Below the pieces are notes generated by a model. The model was not told the origin of the DNA, ran no database searches, and worked only from the letters and a program-made list of their open reading frames with translations. A stretch of 64,000 bases of DNA from DASQUK01 sp963717085 (GTDB lineage: Bacteria; Actinomycetota; Acidimicrobiia; Acidimicrobiales; VFJN01), in assembly GCA_963717085.1 (NCBI GenBank), contig CAVQVM010000015.1, positions 124,001-188,000 on the forward strand, read 5' to 3'. Below, piece by piece: positions 8,196 to 15,615 of the stretch. How positions within the stretch are numbered: the stretch's first letter is position 1; the number at the start of each line of letters is the position of its first letter. The translations under genes and the position numbers were made by a program.

Positions 8196-8201
8196 GGGCG
8201 T

Positions 8202-9507
8202 TCAGCCTGACGATGCGCGGAGCGCGTTGACCATCCCCGCGCCGAAGAACGACGTGTTGCCGATGCCGCCGGTGCAGTGACGCGGGTCGTCCGCGGGCCA
8301 GTCGGTCGGGCACAGGAGCGGCGTGGCCGAGCGGCGCACCGCGGCGGCGACGGCTCCCTGGCTCCAGCCGGGGTGACGTTCGCGGACCAACGCGGCCACA
8401 CCCGCAGCGTGCGGCGACGACATCGAGGTGCCGCTGACCCACACGTAACGGTTCGTGCCGTCGAGCACGGCCCGGTTCGCGTCGGCGAGCGCCTCCCACT
8501 GGCCGGACTGGTCGGTGCTCGACCAGCCGGAGAGGACCCGCCCGAAGGTGGTGCCCGGCGTTTGCGCCGCGTCGCCGCCCGGCGCGGTGACCTCGACCGG
8601 CGAGCCGACGTTCGAGTAGCTCGCGAGGGTCGTCGGGCCCACGGCCGACACGGTGATCACACCCGTGATCTCTGCCGGCGCCACCCGGCAGTTGTTGCGC
8701 ACCTCGCGCTCCACCGCCGAGTCGGGCGGCCAGTCGGGGCTGATGTCGTCGATCGTGGGATGGCCGAGGTCGTCGGACTCGTTGCCCGCCGACGCCACGA
8801 TCACCACGCCCCGCTGCTGGGCGTAGCGTGCGGCGTCCTCGATGTCCTTGAGGATCGCCCGCTGCTCGGCGTCGTTCTTGCAGAAGTACAACCACGGGTC
8901 GGCGAACAGGCTGAGGTTCACGACGTCAAGGCGCTGATCCCCGGCGTACCGCAGGGCGGCGGCCACCGAGTCGGCGAAGCAGAACCCTTCGATGGTGCAC
9001 GCCTTCAACGCCACGATCGTGGCTTCCGGGGCCACGCCGACGACACCGATGCCATTGTCAGCCCCCGCGATGATCGTCGACACGTGCGTGCCATGCCCAT
9101 TGAGGTCCTGGACGGCGGACTTGTTCGAGCAGTCCCCGTTCGCTACCTCTGCCGGAGCGGCGGTGGGCGTGTCGGAGAAGATGAACGAGCACGACCGGGT
9201 GAGGTCGAGGTTGGGCACGACATCGGCGTGCGTGGCGTCGACGCCACTGTCGATCACGCCGACGCTGACGCCGGCGCCGGTTGCCTGGGCGTACGACGCC
9301 GGACCGGCCTGGACGGCACGCATGCCCCACTGGCAGGCCGACAACGGCTCGACACCTGGACCGACCCCGAAGAACGCTTCGCATGCTGCCTCGGCCGCTG
9401 CGGCATCGATGGCGGCATCTGTGCCGCGTGGTGTCGGCCGACACCGCGGGAGCGATGCCGAGCACGGACGTCGCCACGACGATCGCCAAACCAATCCGCA
9501 CCTTCAT
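8202..9507 (-). CDS. Secreted S8 subtilisin-like serine protease with a frameshift after the signal peptide
   Basis: The mature part (about 420 residues, frame ending at 8202) is a complete subtilase with the catalytic triad: Asp in VGVIDSGVDATHAD, His in NGHGTHVSTIIAG, Ser in VSGTSMSSPHAAGVAAL, and the oxyanion Asn region ASAGNESDD. In that frame there is no sensible N-terminus. One frame away, from ATG 9507 behind an AGGAGGGGG ribosome-binding site, lies a clear signal peptide: MKVRIGLAIVVATSVLGIAP then AVSADTT. The two frames meet around 9415-9430 (near the codons for DAAIDAAAAEA), so a one-base shift separates signal and enzyme. This is either a recent null allele or a sequencing/assembly error. 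If repaired, the protein would be about 434 residues, exported and cleaved after AVSA. Confidence 0.85.
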
Positions 9508-9902
9508 GGCGCACCCCCTCCTGCCGCCCGCACATCGAGCGTCCCGCCGCGCACGGTACGCCGGGGCCACTGGGCGCGCAATGAGTCACACCTCGCCTGT
9601 GACCCGGAAAAGCCTCAACGGCCAGCTGTCGTCCTTGCCGGCCGAGGCTGACTCAACTGCCAGCATCGCCTCCTTCAGCGCCGCGAGGCGACCGTCAGCG
9701 TCGCCCGGCAGCGCCGCCAACGAGCGGCCCGGTCGAGGCGGACTGCCACGTCCGCGGACGCGGAGTGTTGGTTTCAGGGATCTTGGGCTCCTTCCTGGGC
9801 CGTGACCTCGAGCTCCACCCGAGGTCGTCGGTCCGTTCGTCCACGCGGTCCAGCGGCCCGGCCAGGTGTGGGCGCCTCGGTGACGGCCGAGACGCCCACG
9901 AC

Positions 9903-9960
9903 GCCCCCGCCGACAGCACTCGCGGCGGAGGCTCTTGGACAGGGGTAAGTTGTCCAGCTC
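9903..9960 (+). repeat. Double-hairpin repeat, copy A (downstream of YibE/F gene)
   Basis: GCCCCCGCCGACA ... CGGCGGAGGC folds as one stem. It is followed by GGACA-N9-TGTCC as a second. The block repeats, with about 80-85 percent identity by eye, at 11612-11670 in the same orientation on the other side of the YibE/F gene. Confidence 0.7.
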
Positions 9961-10156
9961 TCAAGCTACGCCCGTGTCCACTCGTAACGGCGGCCCTGGC
10001 TGACGTGATTTCTACGTGGACGGCTCAGGCCGGTGGTGAGCCGTCCCGGGGAGCCGGGGGTAAGGGGCGTGCCGGGGACTGGCTGGCGTCTCCGGCCCCT
10101 CTGGGATCCGGATGATCCCGTGACAGCGTGTCGTCGCTACGCGACCACCTGCGGGC
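9961..10156. other. Structured non-coding stretch
   Basis: No gene is recognised between 9590 and 10261. This part holds further stems: GGACGGCTCA (10018-10027) pairing perfectly with TGAGCCGTCC (10037-10046), and GGGATC/GATCCC at about 10101-10117. With the double hairpin just before and the long terminator just after, it is a candidate structured RNA or a degraded mobile-element end. Confidence 0.4.
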
Positions 10157-10205
10157 GTGAGGGCTGGCCCTAGGCAGAAACCCTCTCCCGGGGGCCAGCC
10201 CTCAC
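10157..10205 (-). terminator. Strong hairpin downstream of the YibE/F gene
   Basis: GTGAGGGCTGGCCC at 10157-10170 is the exact reverse complement of GGGCCAGCCCTCAC at 10192-10205, a 14-bp stem with a 21-base loop. It lies 56 bases past the YibE/F stop and fits a transcription terminator. Confidence 0.75.
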
Positions 10206-10261
10206 ACCTGGCGGCGTGTCATGCCCGTCGCCGGACACGGGGCGCTGAGACCCGGAGGACA

Positions 10262-11530
10262 TCATTGGCGTCCCCAGAACATGTCCTCCGGACGTTCGGC
10301 CGTTACAGGACGACGCCTCGGGCGGTCGACGCGTTCGGGTTGCTCGTCACGGCCCGAGAGTGTGACGACCCAGCTCGCCAACGCGGTCGTGAGGGGTACC
10401 GAGGCCACCAGACCGATGGAGCCGACCAGGGTCTGGACGATTTCGACAGCGAGGGTTTCGGTGGTGAGGATCTCGCCGATGGCTAGGCCCGACTGGGAGA
10501 ACAACAGCAGTGTCGGCAGCGCCGCTGCTGTGTAGGCGAGCACCAGAGTGTTGACGGTTGATGCGATGTGGTCGCGACCGATGCGGATTCCGGCCGAGTA
10601 GAGTCCGCGGGCTCCGACCTGGGGGTCGCTGTGGTGGAGCTCCCAGACGGCGGACACCTGGGTGATGGTTACGTCGTCGAGGACTCCCAGGGCGCCGATG
10701 ATCGTGGCCGCCAGCAGCAGGCCGCGGAAGTCGAGTTCGGGGGCAAATGCCAACAGGTTGACTGCCTCGTCCGACGCTAGGCCGCTGAGGTGGGTGGCGG
10801 CCCCGAAGGCGGCACCGAGGGCGGCGGTCAGCAGCAGGCTGGCGATCGTGCCAACGAGGGCCACGGTGGTGCGGTCGCTGACGCCGTGGGCGAGGTAGAT
10901 GGTGCTGACGGCGATGACAATGCCGCCGGTGAGAGCCACCCCGAGCGGCGGGGCGCCTCGCAGCAGCGCTGGGAACACGAACGCGAGCAGCACAACCACG
11001 GTGATGCCGATGCCGGCGAGTGCCAACAGTCCTCGCAGCCGTCCCAGTGCCACGACCGCCACCCCGAACACGATGGCGAGGATCACGAGTGGCTGCCGGC
11101 GTTGGACGTCGGCGAACGAGTAGCGGGCGGCGGCGTCGACGTCGGAGCCGGAGTCGTTGAGGACGATGTCGTCGCCCACCACCAGCTCCGCCACCGAGGT
11201 ATGCGACGCCACGTCGGCTTCCAACGTGGCGAAGGTCCCCTCGTCGGGCCCGTTGGATAGGCGTGCGCTCACGCTGTTGCACTCGGCGTTGGGATCGAAG
11301 CTGCACGGACCAATCTCCGCGGTAGTGACAGTGGCATCAACGCGATCGCCATAGCCGAGGACCTCCCGGTCGACGGCCGGGTCGCCGCGGGGCCACCACA
11401 CAGCGATTCCCACGATTGCCGCCACGACCAGGACGGCCACGACACCGCCCATGGCCCGACGGACCGCTGGCGCCTCCAGCTCCCGGCGCCCCAGATCGTC
11501 GTCATGGCGGTGGTGATGCCCGTGTGCCAT
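10262..11530 (-). CDS. YibE/F family multispanning membrane protein
   Basis: Read from ATG 11530 (MAHGHHHRHDDDLGRREL) it is 422 residues. After a His/Asp-rich N-terminus comes one membrane segment (VVAVLVVAAIVGIAVWW), an extracytoplasmic domain of about 100 residues with one Cys pair (GPCSFDPNAEC), then a run of about seven membrane helices with the family-typical LGVLDDVTITQVSAVWEL motif. YibE/F proteins are conserved membrane proteins of unestablished transport or signalling function. The open frame extends to 11806, but the part before 11530 is poor coding sequence. The gene is flanked by the double-hairpin repeat. The N-terminal HGHHHRHDDD run could bind metal. Confidence 0.85.
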   Translation of the reverse strand: MAHGHHHRHDDDLGRRELEAPAVRRAMGGVVAVLVVAAIVGIAVWWPRGDPAVDREVLGYGDRVDATVTTAEIGPCSFDPNAECNSVSARLSNGPDEGTFATLEADVASHTSVAELVVGDDIVLNDSGSDVDAAARYSFADVQRRQPLVILAIVFGVAVVALGRLRGLLALAGIGITVVVLLAFVFPALLRGAPPLGVALTGGIVIAVSTIYLAHGVSDRTTVALVGTIASLLLTAALGAAFGAATHLSGLASDEAVNLLAFAPELDFRGLLLAATIIGALGVLDDVTITQVSAVWELHHSDPQVGARGLYSAGIRIGRDHIASTVNTLVLAYTAAALPTLLLFSQSGLAIGEILTTETLAVEIVQTLVGSIGLVASVPLTTALASWVVTLSGRDEQPERVDRPRRRPVTAERPEDMFWGRQ

Positions 11531-11611
11531 CGGGCGAGTCTCTGCCCTCGGGAACGGCCGCGCCAGGCCATGCCGCTCGCGTGCGGCGCACCGCGGTTCA
11601 CCCGCGACAAA

Positions 11612-11670
11612 GCCCCCGCCGACAACCACTCGCGACGGGGGCTCCTCAGGACAGGGATGAGTTGTCCGGC
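11612..11670 (+). repeat. Double-hairpin repeat, copy B (upstream of YibE/F gene)
   Basis: AGCCCCCG pairs with CGGGGGCT around CCGACAACCACTCGCGA, then GGACA-N9-TGTCC forms a second stem. It is the counterpart of 9903-9960. Relative to the YibE/F gene this copy lies about 80 bases upstream of the start, inside the likely 5' leader or promoter region. Confidence 0.7.
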
Positions 11671-11938
11671 GCTTACGCTCCTGCACCCTCACCATGTCCA
11701 GGGGTGCGCATATTGCCCTGATGGTTGTGTGAGCGTCGGCGGCGCCGGTGTCGATGTCGATCCATCCGTCCCCCAACGCGGACACTCCTTGTGTGAACGA
11801 CACCACGGGCCTACGGTCGTCGCAGCAGGCTCAAGGCGGACCTGTTGGCGGGTGCTCCGTCACCTCAAGGCGTTCCGAACGGCGGGTGGTCAGCGATACA
11901 ACACGCCGCATCGGACGCGCACTGCCGGAGGAGGACCA

Positions 11939-12322
11939 ATGACGAAGAGAAGCAGGATCGCCGCCGCGGGTGGTGTCGCCGCGGCGGCAATGCTCCTGGC
12001 GGCACCGATGGCAACCGCGGCTCCCAAGAAGGGAAACCAGTTCTCTGTGACGTGTCCCGGTCTCGGGACCTTCGACGTTGTCACGCCCCCAGGAAACGGG
12101 GCGTTCACGCCGGCTTTCGGACCGCAATCGCCCGTGTCCATCCCGTACCACATCACCGGTACCGTCACGGTCAACGGGGTCATCGTCGACGAGTTCGACG
12201 ACATCAAGCCAGCGCCGGTGCCATCGAGCGCGATCACGTGCACCTTCGAGGCCAGCTTCGAGGACCAGGGAGCCGACGTCACGATCGCCGGGACGGCCGT
12301 CGTGGTGCCGCGGCCCAGATAA
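11939..12322 (+). CDS. Small secreted protein, unknown function
   Basis: ATG 11939 follows a GGAGGACCA ribosome-binding site. The 127-residue product starts with a basic signal peptide (MTKRSRIAAAGGVAAAAMLL then AAPMATAAPKK; cleavage likely after ATAA). The mature part of about 100 residues contains VTCPGLGTFDVVTPPGNGAF, a beta-rich middle (YHITGTVTVNGVIVDEFDD) and a second Cys in SSAITCTFEASF. The two Cys probably form a disulfide outside the cell. I recognise no family. It stands alone, divergent from the YibE/F gene. Confidence 0.8.
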   Translation: MTKRSRIAAAGGVAAAAMLLAAPMATAAPKKGNQFSVTCPGLGTFDVVTPPGNGAFTPAFGPQSPVSIPYHITGTVTVNGVIVDEFDDIKPAPVPSSAITCTFEASFEDQGADVTIAGTAVVVPRPR

Positions 12323-12697
12323 ACCCGATCTGGAGCGGCCTTGGGCGCCAACGGCCACCGGGTGAAGAGTCCAAGAAGCGACAGTTACCGGGGTCAGCGG
12401 GGTGGCCGGGCACCCGCTCGTCCTGACCCGTTCGCCTGACCCGCCGGCTGGGCCAGGCGTCGGGCCGTCCCGGGACCCACGTCGAGCTCGCACGCCAAGA
12501 TCGGCAGGCATGTGGCCTGCCACGACCGACGCTCGGCGTCGGCCCGGCCGCTGATGGTCAGTCGAACCGGTCGAACCACGCGGTGTCGAGGATTGGCGTC
12601 ATCATCCCTCGGTGACTACCGACATCTACCGATTCCCTCTTGGGTAGATGTCCTGGTCAGGGGACAGATGGCGATAGCTACCGACACCCTGAAACGA
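12323..12697. other. Intergenic region with hairpins
   Basis: This 375-base stretch has no recognisable gene. It holds short stems (GGCAGGC/GCCTGCC near 12503; CCGACGC-TCG-GCGTCGG at 12526-12542, a candidate terminator for the secreted protein) and then lower-GC sequence leading into the amidohydrolase promoter. Confidence 0.5.
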
Positions 12698-12722
12698 TCA
12701 TATGATTAGGAAGACAGCCAAG
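12698..12722 (+). promoter_or_regulatory. Promoter region of the amidohydrolase operon; 25-bp repeat copy 2
   Basis: TATGAT at 12701-12706 is a good -10 hexamer inside the 10-bp palindrome ATCATATGAT. GCTACC at 12677-12682 lies upstream, similar to the GCTAAC box of the shared motif and at a similar distance from the start codon. The block is copied at 7811-7835. Confidence 0.5.
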
Positions 12723-12740
12723 AAGCGGTCGGGGGGCCGC

Positions 12741-13913
12741 ATGGACGCACGGATGCTGGTCATCGACGCCGACGCCCACATCAACGAGCCGGTCGTCCGC
12801 CTCGACGCGCCCGACGACGAGCTGGCGCCCTGGCGGGCGCTGGCCGAGCGGCACCCGGGCTGGCAGCGGGCGGGCCGGTCGGGGGGCCGGACGGTCAGCC
12901 TGATCGAGGGCAAGCTGTTCCCGACCCAGGAGGGACCGGGCCGCGGCGTTCCCATCGAGTCGGCGATGCATCCACTGGCCGCCGACGGGGCCCTCCATCT
13001 CGATGCCCGCATCCGCGACCTCGACAAGGAGGGCATCGACGTCCAGGTCCTGTACGGCGGCCTGAGCATCGGTGCCACGACGTTCGAGGACCCGGCCTTC
13101 GCCCTCGACTTCTGCCGTGCCTACAACGACTGGCTCGTCGGGGTCTGCGGCCGGCATCCCGACCGGCTGCGGGCGGTGGCGATCGTCCCCCTGCAGCATC
13201 CGGACAACGCGGTGGCCGAGCTGGGGAGGGCGGCCGATCTCGGCATCGTGGCCGTGATGATCCCGCCAATGGTGGGCACGCGGAACCTCGACGACCCGGC
13301 GCTCCAGCCCTTCTTCGAGGCAGCCGCCGGCCTCGGCGTCGCCGTGGGCGTCCACAGCGCACCGGGGATGAACCTGCCACTGCCCGGCGCCGAGCGGTTC
13401 GACAACTACGCGCAGGTGCACACGCTGTCGTTCCCAGTGGACCAGATGGTGGCGTTCACCGCGCTGGCGATGGGCGGAGTGCTCGACCGCTTCCCCGCGC
13501 TGCGTGTGGCGTTCCTGGAGTCGGGCGTCGGCTGGGTCCCCTACTTCGTGCACCGGATGGACGAGCACCGTGAGAAGCGAGGCGACATGGTCCCGGCGAT
13601 GACGAGCGACCCCCGCGACTACATCGAGCGGGGCCAGTGCTTCTTCGCCTTCGAGTGCGAGGACCGGCTGCTCGAGCCCTACGTCGAGCACCTCGGCCCC
13701 GACAGCCTGGTGTTCTCGTCGGACTATCCCCACTGGGACTGCGACTATCCGGGCACGGTCGAGACCGCACGGGCCAACGCCGCCCCGCTGGGCGACGACG
13801 TGCTCGCCCGCATCCTCGGGATCAACGCGGCGCGGTTGTACGGGCTCGACGGCCACGCGCCCGAACCCATTGCCTCGGGTTCCCGGGCGCCGAATCCCGC
13901 GAGCCACGGCTGA
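12741..13913 (+). CDS. Amidohydrolase_2 family metal-dependent hydrolase/decarboxylase
   Basis: This 390-residue protein belongs to the ACMSD-like amidohydrolase family. MLVIDADAHINEP carries the N-terminal metal ligand region; the barrel continues with DFCRAYNDWLVGVCGRHPDRL, GVHSAPGMN (metal His) and the C-terminal SSDYPHWDCDYPG with the final Asp. Such enzymes hydrolyse or decarboxylate ring-cleavage products and other acids. The frame opens at ATG 12702, but that codon sits inside the -10 hexamer TATGAT. ATG 12741, preceded by GGGGGGC, gives the usual N-terminus. It leads a six-gene operon with MaoC-type and acyl-CoA dehydrogenase genes, and is a paralogue of 36344-37444. Confidence 0.8.
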   Translation: MDARMLVIDADAHINEPVVRLDAPDDELAPWRALAERHPGWQRAGRSGGRTVSLIEGKLFPTQEGPGRGVPIESAMHPLAADGALHLDARIRDLDKEGIDVQVLYGGLSIGATTFEDPAFALDFCRAYNDWLVGVCGRHPDRLRAVAIVPLQHPDNAVAELGRAADLGIVAVMIPPMVGTRNLDDPALQPFFEAAAGLGVAVGVHSAPGMNLPLPGAERFDNYAQVHTLSFPVDQMVAFTALAMGGVLDRFPALRVAFLESGVGWVPYFVHRMDEHREKRGDMVPAMTSDPRDYIERGQCFFAFECEDRLLEPYVEHLGPDSLVFSSDYPHWDCDYPGTVETARANAAPLGDDVLARILGINAARLYGLDGHAPEPIASGSRAPNPASHG

Positions 13914-13943
13914 GGCCGGCGCCAGGGGGCCTCGGGACAGGTC

Positions 13944-14477
13944 ATGGGCACCGAAGCCACGGGCTACGACGTCCCCGTCGGGACCTACGAGGACGCCCAG
14001 GCGATGGTGGGCACGACGACCCCCGTGCGCTTCGGTGAGATCGCCGTCAGCGCGCCGATGATCCGGCACTACGCGGCCATGGTCCGGGACGCGAACGCCG
14101 CCTACTGGGACGACGACTTCGCCGAGCGGCACTGGGGCGGCGTCGTGGCTCCGCCGGGCATGCTGATGACCTGGCTCATCCCGCTCGAGTGGAAGCCGGG
14201 CGGTGGACGGCCGGTCCCGTTGCTCACCGCCCGCGTGCCGCTGCCCGGCGACACGTTCATCAACGTCTCCAACGACGCCGAGCACTTCGTCCCGATCCGG
14301 GTCGGCGACCAGCTCAACGTGGTTGAGGAGCTGGTCGACGTCTCGGAGGCCAAGCGCACGAGCCTGGGCACCGGGCACTTCGTCACCACGGTGTCGACGT
14401 ACCGACGTCAGGACGGTGAGGTCGTCGCCCGAACCACCAACGTGCTCTTTCGCTTCTCTTCGGAGGACGCCGCATGA
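13944..14477 (+). CDS. MaoC/FAS1-like dehydratase-domain protein (subunit A1)
   Basis: This 177-residue single hotdog domain of the MaoC N-terminal type has VPVGTYEDAQAMVGTTTPVR, then MIRHYAAMVRDANAAYWDD, GVVAPPGMLMTWLIPLEW and LGTGHFVTTVSTYRRQDGEV. In actinobacterial steroid side-chain degradation such proteins pair with a small MaoC partner (ChsH1/ChsH2 type) to form one enoyl-CoA hydratase acting on bulky substrates. The partner fits the next gene, which it overlaps by 4 bases (ATGA). It is a close paralogue of 15036-15608, so there are two candidate A subunits for one B subunit. Confidence 0.8.
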   Translation: MGTEATGYDVPVGTYEDAQAMVGTTTPVRFGEIAVSAPMIRHYAAMVRDANAAYWDDDFAERHWGGVVAPPGMLMTWLIPLEWKPGGGRPVPLLTARVPLPGDTFINVSNDAEHFVPIRVGDQLNVVEELVDVSEAKRTSLGTGHFVTTVSTYRRQDGEVVARTTNVLFRFSSEDAA

Positions 14478-14947
14478 TCCCGGGAGTTTCGTACGACCAG
14501 CGCTACTGGGAGGACGCGGAGGAGGGCTCGGCTTTGCCGCGTGTGGACGACGAGATCACCTATCGCCGCGTGATCATGAACCCGGCTACCACCTGGGACT
14601 ACTTCCCGGGCCACCACGATCCCGAGTACGCCCGGTCGCAGGGCCAGCCGACCATCTACGTCAACACGATGCATTTCCTCGGCTTCGTCGACCGCTTGGC
14701 GACCGGGTGGGGCGGCCCCCGGAGCTTCATCGCCCGGCGGAAGATCTCGATGCAGCGGTCGATCTACGCAGGCGACACGATGGTCGGCGAGGGGCGGGTG
14801 GTGCGCAGGTACATCGACGACGCGGGCGCCCGAGTGCGCTACCTGGTCGACCTCGAGCTGACCGTGAAGAACCAGGACGGCGAGCTGTGTTGCCCCGCGA
14901 CCGTCACGCTCGAGCTCCCCGTCCGGGAGCCGCGGGAGCCGGCGTGA
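14474..14947 (+). CDS. MaoC-type hotdog protein (subunit B)
   Basis: This 157-residue hotdog protein has WEDAEEGSALPRVDDEITYRRVIMNPATTWDYFPGHHDPEYARS and GQPTIYVNTMHFLGFVDRL. The spacing and FPGHHDPEYA segment fit the catalytic Asp/His loop of MaoC hydratases (consensus D-x4-H), here with an extra His. It is coupled by overlap to the A1 subunit and probably forms a heteromeric enoyl-CoA hydratase with A1 or A2. It ends 88 bases before A2, the gap being filled by a palindromic repeat. Confidence 0.8.
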   Translation: MIPGVSYDQRYWEDAEEGSALPRVDDEITYRRVIMNPATTWDYFPGHHDPEYARSQGQPTIYVNTMHFLGFVDRLATGWGGPRSFIARRKISMQRSIYAGDTMVGEGRVVRRYIDDAGARVRYLVDLELTVKNQDGELCCPATVTLELPVREPREPA

Positions 14948-14951
14948 TCGC

Positions 14952-15030
14952 GCTCTCTCGGGGGCTGCGCCCCCGGACCCCATCGCCGCCCGGCTCCCTG
15001 GCGGTCGCGCGGTCGGCCGGTCAGGAGCTG
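14952..15030. repeat. Intergenic palindromic repeat, copy 2
   Basis: CGGGGGCTGCGCCCCCG hairpin, then CCCCATCGCC, GGCGGTCGCGC and GGTCGG, in the same block order as 4257-4350. It occupies the only sizeable gap inside the MaoC/acyl-CoA dehydrogenase operon. Confidence 0.5.
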
Positions 15031-15035
15031 CGCTC

Positions 15036-15608
15036 ATGACCGCCGGCGCGCCGGGGGCCGAGCGGGCGGTCGAGCGGGAATCGGGGTTCGACCTGCCCAT
15101 CGGGACCTACGAGGAAGCCCGGGCGATGATCGGCACCCGCACCGAGGTCGAGTTCGCCACCCACGACGTGGCGTGGCCGCTGATCAAGTACTTCTGCGCG
15201 ATGGTCCACGACGGCAACGCCAGCTACTGGGACGACGAGTTCGCGCGCGACCAGTGGGGCGCCGTCGTCTCGCCCCCGGCACTGCTGATGACCTGGGCGC
15301 TGGCGCCGGACTGGCGTCCCGGCAACCCGCGGCCCCGGCCGCTCCTCGCCGGCCAGGTGCCGTTGCCCGGTACGACGGTCGTGAGCGTCGGCTGCGACGC
15401 GGAGTTCTTCCGGCCGATCCGGGTCGGCGACCGGCTCAACGTCGAGGAGGAGCTGGTCGACGTCTCGGAGCTGAAGCGCACCCGCCTGGGTGAGGGGCAC
15501 TTCCTCACCACCGCCGCCACGTACCGCCTGGGCGACGGAACGCCGGTCGCCCGCTACAGCCACCTGCTGTTCCGCTTCACACCGGCCGGCGACGACGACA
15601 GCGCTTGA
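15036..15608 (+). CDS. MaoC/FAS1-like dehydratase-domain protein (subunit A2)
   Basis: This 190-residue paralogue of 13944-14477 runs almost segment for segment: LPIGTYEEARAMIGTRTEVE, FCAMVHDGNASYWDDEF, GAVVSPPALLMTWALAPDW, PIRVGDRLNVEEELVDVSEL, LGEGHFLTTAATYRLGDGTP. It starts at ATG 15036 with an N-terminal extension of about 15 residues relative to A1. Lying on either side of the B subunit, the two A copies look like a duplication, possibly giving two hydratases with different substrate range. It ends 7 bases before the acyl-CoA dehydrogenase gene. Confidence 0.8.
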   Translation: MTAGAPGAERAVERESGFDLPIGTYEEARAMIGTRTEVEFATHDVAWPLIKYFCAMVHDGNASYWDDEFARDQWGAVVSPPALLMTWALAPDWRPGNPRPRPLLAGQVPLPGTTVVSVGCDAEFFRPIRVGDRLNVEEELVDVSELKRTRLGEGHFLTTAATYRLGDGTPVARYSHLLFRFTPAGDDDSA

Positions 15609-15615
15609 GCCGACG

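Noticed and set aside
9903..11670. Double-hairpin repeats as integron attC sites
   Set aside because: The outer bases do not give the RYYYAAC...GTTRRRY core pair, and no integrase gene is present.
12702..12740. ATG 12702 as start of the amidohydrolase
   Set aside because: It lies inside a good -10 hexamer and the repeated 25-bp block; family members begin near MDARMLVIDAD, matching ATG 12741.
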